The notes: a model not told the origin generated them from the sequence alone. Counted from the stretch's first letter, positions 9,187-17,983 are shown. The stretch: DNA of 47,257 nt from Flavobacterium oncorhynchi (GCF_002217355.1 NZ_MUHA01000016.1:1-47257), one strand, 5' to 3'. Program-made: numbers and translations.

Positions 9187-10552
9187 CGTTAAATGGTAAT
9201 ATCCAGTTTTTGTGTTGGAAAGATTCATATTCTTTGGCGAGATTTATTTTTGGGTCAATGTAGGGTTTACTCAGCCTTCCGTTGATGGCAACGTAGCTTT
9301 CTACTCGAACTTCGGGATTTACGTAGCCTAGTTCTTGGTAATAATCGTGTAAATAATGAGCGTATTCCAGAATGAAATCGGGTTGAAAAGCCATTTGTTT
9401 TTCCTGAAAAATGGTCAGAAAATTACGGTTGTTAACCATTATTGTTTCTTTGGTCTTGGCATCGGTAACTGTAAATTGGGTGTAACCTGCTTTTTCCATC
9501 AGCATGACACGCCACGAAAATCGGAATCCTTCTTCTGTCCAAAACAGTTCGTCTTTGTACAATAAATATCGGAAGGGAAATACAATTTGAAATACTAGAA
9601 AACAAGTTATTACAACTAATTTCGTTTTGTAAATAGCATTTAAATTCTGGATTTTCTCTTTTCCGTTTTCAAAAACAAGAATATTCAAACGAAGCAATTT
9701 CGTAATATATTCCAATACTTTCTTATGAAAAGGACTTTCGAAAAATAATAAAGAACAAACGATCATTACGTACGGAAAAACGCCAATCGGGAATAGGATT
9801 TTTGTCAAAATATGAAAAAAAACTACTAATACAAATGCGAAGGTTCTTGTTCTTTTGTAAAGCAGTAAAAAAGGAATAGTCAAATCGTAAATCATTCCTG
9901 TCCAACTAAAGGCGAAATGCACCCAGTTGGCATTCAAGAAAGTTCCAATTATAGGTAAATTAGAGTTGTTTGGCAACCAAATTCTTAGAGGCATCGCTTT
10001 AAATAGCCAATCCGAATTGAGTTTAGCAAGTCCTGCATAGAAATAAACAATTCCCAATAAAAGTTTTAGAATATCAACCGTCCAGCGTGGAATTTTTTGG
10101 TACGCCATTTTTGGACTTCGATACGCATCTACCGAAAAATTAGCGTTTGCAGGTAGAAATATCATAATAAAACTCAAAACCGTAATAAAGTAATAGTGAT
10201 TCAAATACGTAGTTTTATCCATGAATTCGATATAGGTAAAACTCAGAAAAAAAGTAATAATAGCTAATTTGTATTGGTAGCCAATGGCAACAAACAAGGC
10301 GGCTATTCCCGCAAAGAGGAACAACAAATAGGTACAATTCCCCAATGGTTTTATCCACTCAAAACCATAATACGTAAAATGAAATTGGGGTTGGATATAA
10401 AATTGCTCAATCCAACCATAACTCACAAAACGAATGAGACTAAAAAACATCATAAAACCAAACGCTAGCCTAAAAAAGGCTAGTGTTGAAGACTCTGAAT
10501 AGGCATTCAGATATTTTTGTAGTCTAGATTCATGATTAATCTCCATCACCAT
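9167..10552 (-). CDS. HTTM / vitamin K-dependent gamma-carboxylase-like membrane protein
   Basis: 461 residues with several membrane helices in the first 300 and a soluble C-terminal part. The segment DKTTYLNHYYF (about 112-122), followed by LPANANFSVDAY and then YAGLAKLNSDW, lines up with human gamma-glutamyl carboxylase DKTSWNNHSYL, MDANHYWSVDG and IAGVKKLDADW. Lys177 falls at the place of the carboxylase catalytic base Lys218. The bacterial reaction is unknown; a quinol-dependent modification of a partner protein is possible. It overlaps the imelysin stop by 17 bases (11 if the second ATG, 10546, is used) and the receptor start by 20 bases, so it is translationally coupled inside the iron-type operon. 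Confidence 0.85.
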   Translation of the reverse strand: MVMEINHESRLQKYLNAYSESSTLAFFRLAFGFMMFFSLIRFVSYGWIEQFYIQPQFHFTYYGFEWIKPLGNCTYLLFLFAGIAALFVAIGYQYKLAIITFFLSFTYIEFMDKTTYLNHYYFITVLSFIMIFLPANANFSVDAYRSPKMAYQKIPRWTVDILKLLLGIVYFYAGLAKLNSDWLFKAMPLRIWLPNNSNLPIIGTFLNANWVHFAFSWTGMIYDLTIPFLLLYKRTRTFAFVLVVFFHILTKILFPIGVFPYVMIVCSLLFFESPFHKKVLEYITKLLRLNILVFENGKEKIQNLNAIYKTKLVVITCFLVFQIVFPFRYLLYKDELFWTEEGFRFSWRVMLMEKAGYTQFTVTDAKTKETIMVNNRNFLTIFQEKQMAFQPDFILEYAHYLHDYYQELGYVNPEVRVESYVAINGRLSKPYIDPKINLAKEYESFQHKNWILPFNDEIKGL

Positions 10553-11651
10553 CTACATAATCAATTGTAATGTTTAAGGCCTGCATCATATCTAACTTGG
10601 TGTAAATTACATTTTGTTGCAAAGTACTGTATGCAGCAATCATCTTTGCATTATCAGTTGTTATTTGCTCGGAAAAATTGTTGCTTAACGCATTATTAGA
10701 AACTGTAATTGCAGCAAATTGTGCATTGATGATATCACTTAGTTTTTTAGTATCTCTAACGACATTCAAGAAATCCAAATACGATTTTAAGCTTGCTCCT
10801 GTTGCGGGACTATTAAAATGTTTTCCATTAAAAAAATCTTGTTGGGCTTGTAACGCTGACACTAACAACTCTTTAGAAATGTCTTTTTTGTAGAAAGCTT
10901 CAACTTTTTCGGGATATTTAACACCATTTGAAAATAATCCAGCAGGAATTCCTAATTTGCCAGTGCGAATGTCTTTTTCAAGATTTTTTACAAAAGCATT
11001 TGTCGTTTTATTTACGGCGCTAGTTACGCTCGTTCCGTTATTAGTGATATAACTTACTCTGTATCCAGAATTCCAGTCGATTACAACAGCATCTGCATTT
11101 GCTTTTAATTTTGAAGTTATATCAGTTAAGTATTTTTTGTAATTCGTCGCATTAGCATTCGAACTGTAAAAAGTGACAATAGACGCATCTGTTGTACCTA
11201 AACCGTTTATTAAATAATCCATTCCTGGAAAACCTTGTCGGCTAAATTGTGATAACAAAGACAAATTATAAACTCCATTAGAAATGTTTGTCTCAATTCC
11301 AGCAGCATCTGTTGGATAGGTATTGGCAGCCATATTGAGATTGATTTCTTCAGCTTTACCGAAATTATACATCGAAATATATTGGTAGGCTTTATAGCTT
11401 TCGAGCCAAGAGGCTCGCAATGCTTTCAAATTGCTTTCAGTAGGTGTTGCCACAAAAGTATTTGTACTTGTTGTCAATGACTGTAACTTACTTTGATAAT
11501 TGGTATAACTGGGAATAATAATATTATCTGCCCAATTGGTCAAAAGTGTAGTACGATCAAAACTATTGCTTTTAACTGTATCGTCTCCACTATTAGAGGA
11601 GCAGGCTACTAAGGCAATAACAAAGCCTAGAATTAGTGCTTTTTTCTTCAT
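10536..11651 (-). CDS. Imelysin-family lipoprotein with altered metal motif
   Basis: 371 residues. It starts with a lipoprotein signal (lipobox ending Cys17) and continues as an all-helical imelysin (peptidase M75/EfeO-like) domain, presumably anchored at the outer membrane. At the place of the family GxHxxE motif it has GFPGMD (G140, P142, D145), so the metal-binding His is missing and Glu is Asp. The canonical motif is present in the divergent paralogue at 13390. A scaffold or binding role rather than metal chemistry is therefore possible. The ATG at 11651 lies 44 bases from an operator-like palindrome half, and its stop overlaps the next gene. Confidence 0.85.
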   Translation of the reverse strand: MKKKALILGFVIALVACSSNSGDDTVKSNSFDRTTLLTNWADNIIIPSYTNYQSKLQSLTTSTNTFVATPTESNLKALRASWLESYKAYQYISMYNFGKAEEINLNMAANTYPTDAAGIETNISNGVYNLSLLSQFSRQGFPGMDYLINGLGTTDASIVTFYSSNANATNYKKYLTDITSKLKANADAVVIDWNSGYRVSYITNNGTSVTSAVNKTTNAFVKNLEKDIRTGKLGIPAGLFSNGVKYPEKVEAFYKKDISKELLVSALQAQQDFFNGKHFNSPATGASLKSYLDFLNVVRDTKKLSDIINAQFAAITVSNNALSNNFSEQITTDNAKMIAAYSTLQQNVIYTKLDMMQALNITIDYVDGDGD

Positions 11652-11694
11652 TTTTTCAAATTTTCATCAAAATTACAAAAGCAATTTATAATTA

Positions 11695-11711
11695 TTTATA
11701 TTTATTCTAAA
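11695..11711 (-). promoter_or_regulatory. Copy of the iron-module palindrome upstream of the imelysin gene
   Basis: TTTATATTTATTCTAAA matches 14 of 17 positions of the palindrome TTTAGAATAATTCTAAA found in the divergent promoter region at 13.0-13.4 kb. It lies between the DUF4856 stop and the imelysin start, so it could control an internal promoter. Confidence 0.35.
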
Positions 11712-12941
11712 TTAATTTACTGTTGCAGCTTGGGCAACGGTAAAGCCAAATTTAGTCGCTATCTGTGTAGATATAGCATCTAATTTTGCTCCTAAAGTAT
11801 CGATAGCCCACAGACCATTTGTTCCGCTTAAGATAGAAGCTAACATTGTATCTACTTCTACTTTTGTGAAATAAGGACTGTTTGTACCTGGTTTATTTGT
11901 GTAACGCAATGATATAATAAAACCATATCCTTCTGATAATGCGTGTAGAGATTTTGCTCCAGCATCTCCAGTTGCTAACTTTGCTTTACCCTCTTGCAAA
12001 TAATATACTGCTCTTACCGCTGATGTTGTTGCTAATTTTGTTTTGATAATGTCAATTTGAGCATCACGAATTTTATAATCATTAGCTACTATAGCTGCTC
12101 TACCTTTGCGAAAAGCTAATTCAATATCAGCTTTAACAGTGTTGAAATCACTATCAGTATTAACTTGGTTTATATAGCTACTCCAAAATTTAAAAACATT
12201 CGGAGTAACAGTTAAATTATCTGCGCCATATACATAACCATAAGCTTCGTCCCAAAGGTGTTCCATTGTAGTGTATGATTTTCCTGTTACTAAAACTTTA
12301 TTAGTGTTATCAATTTTATTAGTTGCTTCGTCTAATTTATTTAGGCTTAAGTAATTGTTTGATATTTGATCCATAAAACAAGCCCCCATCATACCTTTTA
12401 ATAATACTTGTTGAGGTTCTAATCCATTTGCAGCGAATAATCGTTTGCTTGTTCCGTCTAAATAGATACCAGCTACACCGGGAGCCGCAATTGTACCTTT
12501 ACTTGCAGTATTCCCATTTTTAAATTGGGTTTCAAAAAGATCACGAACGCTAACTTGTTCAGTAGTAGATCCGCCACCAAGATATAAAGAGAAATAATCT
12601 TTTGAAGCTGCTGTTTTATCTTTTAATAGTTTTCCAGAGGCATTTAAACCAGCCCCAGTAAAACGATTGTTTATGTTGCTGTACATTTGAGAAAGAACAA
12701 CATCATCTACTATAGTCCCGTTTGTTGCTGCGGTTTTATAATAGTTTCCCATTTCATCAAGCATTAATAAACGGTTTGATTGACCTGAATAATCTACAGA
12801 TGTTACCAAGTTTCTTTCAAATTTGTATGTTACAGGAACAGTGTAGTTGAAAGTTTCATCTTCATCCTCATTTTTAGTACAAGAAGTAAATGCTAATGCA
12901 AGAATTGGCAATATGTAAAGAGAGAATTTTTTAAAGTTCAT
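11712..12941 (-). CDS. DUF4856-family lipoprotein
   Basis: 409 residues with a lipoprotein signal (lipobox ending Cys21, FTSC) and a mostly helical body. Proteins of this family are commonly found with imelysins and TonB receptors in Bacteroidota, which is the arrangement here; the biochemical role is not established. It is the first gene of the reverse-strand operon and has its own promoter at 12973-13003. The next gene starts 60 bases after its stop. Confidence 0.85.
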   Translation of the reverse strand: MNFKKFSLYILPILALAFTSCTKNEDEDETFNYTVPVTYKFERNLVTSVDYSGQSNRLLMLDEMGNYYKTAATNGTIVDDVVLSQMYSNINNRFTGAGLNASGKLLKDKTAASKDYFSLYLGGGSTTEQVSVRDLFETQFKNGNTASKGTIAAPGVAGIYLDGTSKRLFAANGLEPQQVLLKGMMGACFMDQISNNYLSLNKLDEATNKIDNTNKVLVTGKSYTTMEHLWDEAYGYVYGADNLTVTPNVFKFWSSYINQVNTDSDFNTVKADIELAFRKGRAAIVANDYKIRDAQIDIIKTKLATTSAVRAVYYLQEGKAKLATGDAGAKSLHALSEGYGFIISLRYTNKPGTNSPYFTKVEVDTMLASILSGTNGLWAIDTLGAKLDAISTQIATKFGFTVAQAATVN

Positions 12942-12972
12942 TATTTCTTTGTTTGTGGTTAATAAATTTAGA

Positions 12973-13003
12973 CAAAGGTATTTTGTAGAAGTTTACAAAA
13001 CAA
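12973..13003 (-). promoter_or_regulatory. Promoter of the DUF4856-imelysin-HTTM-receptor operon
   Basis: On the reverse strand TTG (13003-13001), a 20-base spacer and TACCTTTG (12980-12973) match the Bacteroidota consensus. It lies about 30 bases upstream of the ATG at 12941. Confidence 0.55.
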
Positions 13004-13010
13004 GTATTTA

Positions 13011-13027
13011 TTTAGAATAATTAAAAA
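13011..13027. promoter_or_regulatory. Operator-like palindrome copy A
   Basis: TTTAGAATAATTAAAAA keeps the full left half of TTTAGAATAATTCTAAA. It sits 7 bases upstream of the -33 box of the reverse-strand operon. Its core is an inverted copy of the sequence at 13366-13383. Binding by Fur or another regulator is inferred only. The remaining intergenic DNA, 13028-13305, shows no gene. Confidence 0.4.
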
Positions 13028-13305
13028 CAAGTAGAATATTTGCATTTGGCAAACTAGTTGTAAGAAACAGGAACGATATATTGTTGTGTTTTATAATGTT
13101 TAACTCTCAATAACTATAGAGATTGTGCCTAAAGTCAAATACGGCATTATTTCTGTCATATTATTTATGAACAATTTATTATTGGATTAAGTCTTTTATA
13201 TGATCGTGATTGAGCTAAATGTAAACTTCATCACTAATCCAAAGTAGATCAATCAGACACTTAAAATTTATCTTAATTAATCAAATTGGTAAATGTTAAT
13301 TATTA

Positions 13306-13322
13306 TTTAAAATAATTCTAAA
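13306..13322. promoter_or_regulatory. Operator-like palindrome copy B
   Basis: TTTAAAATAATTCTAAA is one base from a perfect 17-bp palindrome. It ends 3 bases before the -33 box of the imelysin promoter, mirroring copy A on the other side of the divergent region. Confidence 0.45.
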
Positions 13323-13325
13323 CAA

Positions 13326-13357
13326 TTTGTTTTGTAATAAAAAAACGAATAATTTTG
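13326..13357 (+). promoter_or_regulatory. Promoter of the canonical imelysin gene
   Basis: TTTG at 13326-13329, a 20-base spacer and TAATTTTG at 13350-13357 match the Bacteroidota consensus. Transcription would start near 13364, inside palindrome copy C. Confidence 0.55.
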
Positions 13358-13362
13358 CATTA

Positions 13363-13379
13363 TTATTAATTATTCTAAA
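13363..13379. promoter_or_regulatory. Operator-like palindrome copy C
   Basis: TTATTAATTATTCTAAA keeps the right half (ATTCTAAA) of the palindrome and overlaps the predicted transcription start, a position that suits repression. Confidence 0.35.
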
Positions 13380-13389
13380 TAAAAACAAA

Positions 13390-14577
13390 ATGAAAAAAAT
13401 AGTTCAAACGTTATGCTTTCTTTTACTTACGGTATTTGTTATTACTTCTTGTAATAATAATGATGATGATAAAAGCTCAACGGTTTCCAAAAGACAAGTC
13501 ATAGAAAATTATGCTAATATTGCTTACGCCAATTACAAAAAAGCTTATGATGATGCCGTAATTTTAGAAGCGGCTATCAGTACTTTTACCACAACACCAA
13601 CAGAGGCTAACTTTGTGGTTACCAAATCAGCTTGGTTGAAATCTAGAGAAAGTTATGGTACTACAGAGGGCTTTCGTTTTGCAAATGGTCCAATAGATAA
13701 TGAAGATCCAAAATATGCAAAAGGACCAGAAGGTTTCGTCAATTCTTGGCCTTTAGACGAAAATTTTATTGACTATACTGATGGTGCTGAGACATCTGGA
13801 ATTATTAATGATCCCACGATTTTTCCTGCTATAACCAAAGAGGTTTTGGTAGGAGAAAATGGAAAAGGAGAAAATGAGAAATACGTGACTGTAGGTTATC
13901 ACGCCATAGAATTTTTACTTTGGGGACAAGATTTAACGGCGCCATCAGCTAACAAACCAGGACAAAGACCTTATACCGATTATTTAACAACTGGAGGAAC
14001 TAAATCAAATCAAGCTAGAAGAGCAACATACTTAAAAGTGTGTGCTGATTTATTGACGGATCATTTATTGGAAGTAGTGAACCAATGGAAAGTGGGGGGG
14101 ACATACAGAACAGCTTTCTTGGCAATGAAAGAAGATGAAGCTATAAAAAATATGTATTTAGGAATTACAACATTAATTTCAGCAGAATTACCAGATGAAC
14201 GTATGATTACTGCTCTTGGTAAGATGGATCAAGAAGAAGAGCATTCTTGTTTCAGCGACAATACGCATAGAGATATTGCTTTAAATTTACAAAGTGTTAT
14301 CAATATATACCAAGGAAAATATGGTTCAATTGACGGAGCATCACTTGAAGACTTAGTTAAACAAACCAACACCGAATTTTATACCGCTACAGATGCGTCG
14401 ATAAAAAATTCCTTGGCTAAAGTTGCAGCGATTATTACTCCTTTTGATGTAGCAATTTCTGGTGGTACAGATTCTGTAGAGGGAAAAAAAGTGAGCGTTG
14501 CGGTTACTGAATTAAAAACATTTGGCGCTAATTTATTGGCGGGAGCAACCAAAATTGGAATTATTGTAAATAGTTAA
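13390..14577 (+). CDS. Imelysin-family lipoprotein (canonical GxHxxE)
   Basis: 395 residues from MKKIVQ. The longer frame to 13327 would add 21 non-secretory residues and lies over the promoter, so ATG 13390 is preferred. A lipoprotein signal (VITSC, Cys21) leads into an imelysin/peptidase M75 domain. GYHAIEF supplies the GxHxxE motif (G169, H171, E174), the proposed metal site in EfeO and imelysins. Such proteins are surface or periplasmic components of iron acquisition. The gene is divergent from the DUF4856 operon and is followed by a hairpin and a di-heme oxidoreductase, a pairing known for imelysins in this phylum. The metal bound is not shown by the sequence. Confidence 0.88.
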   Translation: MKKIVQTLCFLLLTVFVITSCNNNDDDKSSTVSKRQVIENYANIAYANYKKAYDDAVILEAAISTFTTTPTEANFVVTKSAWLKSRESYGTTEGFRFANGPIDNEDPKYAKGPEGFVNSWPLDENFIDYTDGAETSGIINDPTIFPAITKEVLVGENGKGENEKYVTVGYHAIEFLLWGQDLTAPSANKPGQRPYTDYLTTGGTKSNQARRATYLKVCADLLTDHLLEVVNQWKVGGTYRTAFLAMKEDEAIKNMYLGITTLISAELPDERMITALGKMDQEEEHSCFSDNTHRDIALNLQSVINIYQGKYGSIDGASLEDLVKQTNTEFYTATDASIKNSLAKVAAIITPFDVAISGGTDSVEGKKVSVAVTELKTFGANLLAGATKIGIIVNS

Positions 14578-14601
14578 AAAGCTTCAAAATAAAGTATAAC
14601 T

Positions 14602-14630
14602 AAGTGTTCTTATTACAAGGACACTTTTTT
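14602..14630 (+). terminator. Hairpin terminator or attenuator between imelysin and di-heme genes
   Basis: A 10-bp stem AAGTGTTCTT/AAGGACACTT (one G-U pair) with loop ATTAC runs into six T's. It lies just 11 bases before the next ATG, so it may lower rather than abolish read-through into the di-heme gene. Confidence 0.7.
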
Positions 14631-14640
14631 CTGTTTAGAA

Positions 14641-16044
14641 ATGAAAAATTATATAAAAGTATTAGTTGTTTTGGTTGGTGTTCTCATTTTGAGTTGCAGT
14701 AAAAATGACGAGGAGCATTATATCCTTCTAACCGCTGAAGAAGGTGAACAATTTTCAGGTGGAGAAACAACAGTTTTTAACAAGTCTGAAGAAGCTTTTG
14801 GTTTTTCGGCTCTTAATCTAACTTTTGAAGAGGATGCTGATTTTGCAATTGGCAATTCTTTTTTTAGGCAAAATTGGGTAACGGCTCCTGCTTCTACTAC
14901 AGCAAGAGACGGTGTGGGGCCTTTCTTTAATGCTATTTCCTGTTCGAGTTGTCATTTTAAAGACGGTCGAGGAAGAGCGCCTTTGGTAGCTGGAGAAACA
15001 GGTCATGGTTTGTTGCTACGATTGAGTATTCCTGGTATTGACGGCAATGGAGGCAATTTGCCAGATCCTATTTACGGCGGACAATTGCAAGACGGTGCCG
15101 TTCTTGGGCAAACTATTGAGGGCAAAATTTCTATTGTTTACCAATCCATAACAGAAACTTTTGCCGATGGAACTATTGTTGTTTTGCAAAAGCCATCGTA
15201 TCAAATTAACACTTTGGGCCATGGTCCATTAGCCAGTAATCTTCAAGTTTCTCCAAGAGTTGCTAATCAGATGATAGGAATGGGATTATTAGAAGCTATA
15301 CCAGAGAGTACGTTGCTTGGTTTTGCCGATGAAAATGATATTAATAAAGATGGTATTTCAGGGAAATTAAATTATGTTCATGATGTAGCATCTAACTCAA
15401 AAAAAGTTGGTCGTTTTGGATGGAAAGCCAATCAGCCAAGCGTACGTCAGCAAGTTGCGGGGGCTTTTCTGGGAGACATGGGAATTACTACGAGTTTGTT
15501 TCCAAATGAAAATGCGCCTTTTGGTGTAGATCTTACCGCTATTGCTAATGGAGGAACTCCAGAGATATCGGATTTAAATTTTGAGCGAGTAGTGCTGTAT
15601 TCTAGTACACTAGCTGTTCCAGCAAGAAGAAATTATACGGAGCAAAACGTATTAAAAGGGAAAAAAAAATTTGAGACTATAGGTTGTGTCAGTTGTCACA
15701 TCCCAAAAATGCAAACAGGAAATAATCATTCTATTGCAGCTTTGAGAAACCAAACGATCCGTCCCTATACTGATTTGTTATTACATGATATGGGAACTGA
15801 TTTAGCAGATAATACCCCCGATTTTGAAGCCACAGGTAAAGAATGGAGAACACAACCTTTATGGGGAATTGGTCTAATTAAAACGGTCAATAATCATACT
15901 AATTTAATGCACGACGGTAGAGCCAAAAGCGTTACCGAAGCGATTTTATGGCATGGTGGAGAAGCCAAATCTGCTAAGGATAAATTTAAAAAATTGACAG
16001 CATTAGAACGTAGCGAGCTTTTAGAATTTATTAATTCTTTATAA
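14641..16044 (+). CDS. Di-heme oxidoreductase lipoprotein (DUF1111 / thiol-oxidoreductase-like)
   Basis: 467 residues with a lipoprotein signal (LILSC, Cys19) and two heme c attachment motifs, CSSCH (101-105) and CVSCH (349-353). This arrangement fits the di-heme cytochrome c peroxidase-related family DUF1111, which often lies beside imelysin genes. It would act in the periplasm or at the outer membrane. A role in changing the iron redox state during uptake is plausible but inferred. Transcription probably comes from the imelysin promoter through the hairpin at 14602-14630, since no separate promoter is obvious. Confidence 0.85.
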   Translation: MKNYIKVLVVLVGVLILSCSKNDEEHYILLTAEEGEQFSGGETTVFNKSEEAFGFSALNLTFEEDADFAIGNSFFRQNWVTAPASTTARDGVGPFFNAISCSSCHFKDGRGRAPLVAGETGHGLLLRLSIPGIDGNGGNLPDPIYGGQLQDGAVLGQTIEGKISIVYQSITETFADGTIVVLQKPSYQINTLGHGPLASNLQVSPRVANQMIGMGLLEAIPESTLLGFADENDINKDGISGKLNYVHDVASNSKKVGRFGWKANQPSVRQQVAGAFLGDMGITTSLFPNENAPFGVDLTAIANGGTPEISDLNFERVVLYSSTLAVPARRNYTEQNVLKGKKKFETIGCVSCHIPKMQTGNNHSIAALRNQTIRPYTDLLLHDMGTDLADNTPDFEATGKEWRTQPLWGIGLIKTVNNHTNLMHDGRAKSVTEAILWHGGEAKSAKDKFKKLTALERSELLEFINSL

Positions 16045-16240
16045 ATTGTACTTTTCCAAATACTAAATATTAGTAATTATCGCAAAATTTCCTTTGAAAA
16101 ATAGACTTTAATTTTAATCTCTAAACAGCCTAATTTGGTTTGTCACTAATTTAGATGAACAATAATCTAACGATTTTTCATTTTCACCCTTGATTCATTA
16201 TTTTACGAGACAATAAAATGCAGTAATTATACGTAACTTT

Positions 16241-16738
16241 GTCAGAATCATCGTAGATAAACCTTTAATAGAAATAAAATATGCTTTAATAATCGGTGCT
16301 AGTGAAAACGGAAAATCTACAACAATAAATGAAGTTTGTAAAAGACTTAAACCAAGAAAGGTATGGGAACTTAACTCTGAAGGAATATTTATTGAAGTTG
16401 AAGTGACAGTTGAAATATTTAACGGAACATATTTAATTGAAGTTAATGGTACAATTATTTTAGTTGCTGCTGGATCACCAACCGAGCAAGATATTACAAT
16501 AACTGCCTTGGTTCAAATTGCAATAAATTTAGAGTTTGATATAAAAATTCTTATTGTTGCAATGAGGACTTTTGAGAAAAAAGAGAATTTTGACACGCCA
16601 AATGAACTTAATAAATTAGCTACTAAAATATTCCAGGAAAAAATATCAAAAATTCCAGGGAATTTCAAAAACAGTGAACAATGGAACAATAGAGTTGATA
16701 AAATTGTATCAAAAGTAAAGGAGAGCGTAGTAAGTTAA
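16241..16738 (+). pseudogene. Small P-loop protein gene without a visible start codon
   Basis: The frame is open from 16217 and gives about 165 residues with a clear Walker A (IIGASENGKSTTINEV, near 16289-16336) and a C-terminal helical end. No ATG, GTG or TTG occurs before Walker A; the first possible start is GTG 16403, which would drop the P-loop and leave 111 residues. A TAACTTTG box at 16234-16241 would put the transcript start at about 16248, even closer to the P-loop. Either a rare start codon is used or the start is lost. The protein resembles small uncharacterised nucleotide-binding proteins; I cannot name it. It is followed by a good terminator. Confidence 0.5.
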
Positions 16739-16789
16739 TATGTAATTATCGAAAGACAGATTATTTGGAATTCGTTTTTCACTGTTTTT

Positions 16790-16822
16790 TAAAAGCCCTG
16801 TAAGTAAATACAGGGTTTTTTT
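16790..16822 (+). terminator. Rho-independent terminator after the P-loop gene
   Basis: Stem CCCTGTA/TACAGGG (16796-16802, 16809-16815) with loop AGTAAA, extended by A/T pairs, runs into seven T's. Confidence 0.8.
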
Positions 16823-16840
16823 ACATTTTGTCGATGCTTT

Positions 16841-17491
16841 TTATATAGTTTTCTTTTTGAAACTAAAGTAATAGTTTACTCCAAAACCAATTACATTTCG
16901 AGTATTAAATCTCCTATCTTATTTCAACATATTTAATGCGTTCCCTAAGTCTATATTATTGAAATAAATATTTAATGCTAAAGACTGGGAGTTTTCATCT
17001 GAAAAATCAACAACATACCCCAAGCCGATTCCAAAAGAATGTTGATTATCAGAAATTTTTTCTTTTTCCTCAATAGGTTTTGATAAATCACTGGGGTTTC
17101 TAGATACTCGATATACTGAAGCTTCAATGCTTGAATAAGTATATTTTGGGAGAATCTGTAAATAACCGGAACCATCACCATTTTTATTGCCTAAAATAAT
17201 TTTAGGGCAAAAACTATAATTTACAGCAGATACTTTTTTTGAATATTCAGACAAAACAAGTCCCGTATCATCTCTATTTGTAAGTTTCTCAAGAACACCA
17301 TACATATAATTAATTTCTATTTCTGGGTTCAAATAATAGACTAATTTATAATCAGCTCCCAATTTAAAATCTCCAAAGACTGATTTATCAAAATCAGTAT
17401 CAATGTATGCTAAAACTCCGACAAAAGGTCTTATTTTTTGTGCATAAGTTCCAAATGAAATTAAAAAAAACAATACTAAAATATTTTTCAT
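16841..17491 (-). pseudogene. Outer-membrane beta-barrel protein with a late in-frame TAA
   Basis: From ATG 17491 there is a signal peptide (to about residue 17, TYAQ) and a small barrel with alternating strands. The frame stops at TAA 16919-16921 after 190 residues. Reading on gives 25 codons whose end (VIGFGVNYYFSFKK) looks like a typical last barrel strand, then TAA 16841-16843. The premature stop removes the terminal strand, which normally matters for barrel assembly. One change of CAA, AAA or GAA explains it. It stands alone; function unknown. Confidence 0.62.
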
Positions 17492-17666
17492 CTTTTTTAT
17501 TTACCAATTACTGGACTTGAAAAGAAATTTTGGGCATGAAGGAAAAACTTAGTTTAGCTTGTAGTAAAAATATTGTTGCTGAACCATCTCCTAGTGTGCA
17601 GCTTGAATCTATTGGTACTGAATTGCGAAATTTTGTAAGAAGATAATAATGGTTTTACGTTTATTC

Positions 17667-17703
17667 AAAAAGCCATAAAATCTGTTTAATTGATCTTATG
17701 GCT
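17667..17703 (-). terminator. Terminator of the two small DNA-binding-type genes
   Basis: Arms AGCCATAA (17671-17678) and TTATGGCT (17696-17703) flank a 17-base loop, with a T-run on the reverse-strand downstream side. The TAA stop of the gene at 17696 lies inside the stem. Confidence 0.5.
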
Positions 17704-17983
17704 CTATTAATAATTCAACTTTACTTTTGTAACCTGGATGATAAGAAGGTGTATATCTGATATATCCCATTTCTTGTAATTGCTTAAAATATTTATGGTA
17801 GGTTGGCAGAGTACTTATATGAGACAGCGACATGATTTTGCTCCTGCTTACCCTGATTATTTTATTATCACCTTGCTTATATCCCAGATACAGGATAGCG
17901 CTTAAAAGGGCAAAATGCCAGACATTCAACCTGCTGTCATTTTCAAAAACAGCCAGATAATCCAATAACTCATTTATGTCCAT
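17696..17983 (-). CDS. Small winged-helix-like protein of Bacteroidota mobile elements
   Basis: 95 residues. Segments such as VSRSKIMSLSHISTLPTYHKYFKQLQEMG look like a winged helix: a turn helix, a recognition helix and a beta-hairpin (residues about 45-90). Similar small proteins sit beside HTH genes near regulatory ends of Bacteroidota conjugative transposons. It starts 5 bases after the stop of the HTH gene upstream, so the two form one operon. A replication, excision or regulatory role is possible; none is shown. Confidence 0.55.
   Translation of the reverse strand: MDINELLDYLAVFENDSRLNVWHFALLSAILYLGYKQGDNKIIRVSRSKIMSLSHISTLPTYHKYFKQLQEMGYIRYTPSYHPGYKSKVELLIEP

Noticed and set aside
17536..17646. 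36-codon plus-strand ORF starting MKEKLSLACSKN
   Set aside because: Too short to support, with no promoter, neighbour or family to back it, although the composition is acceptable.
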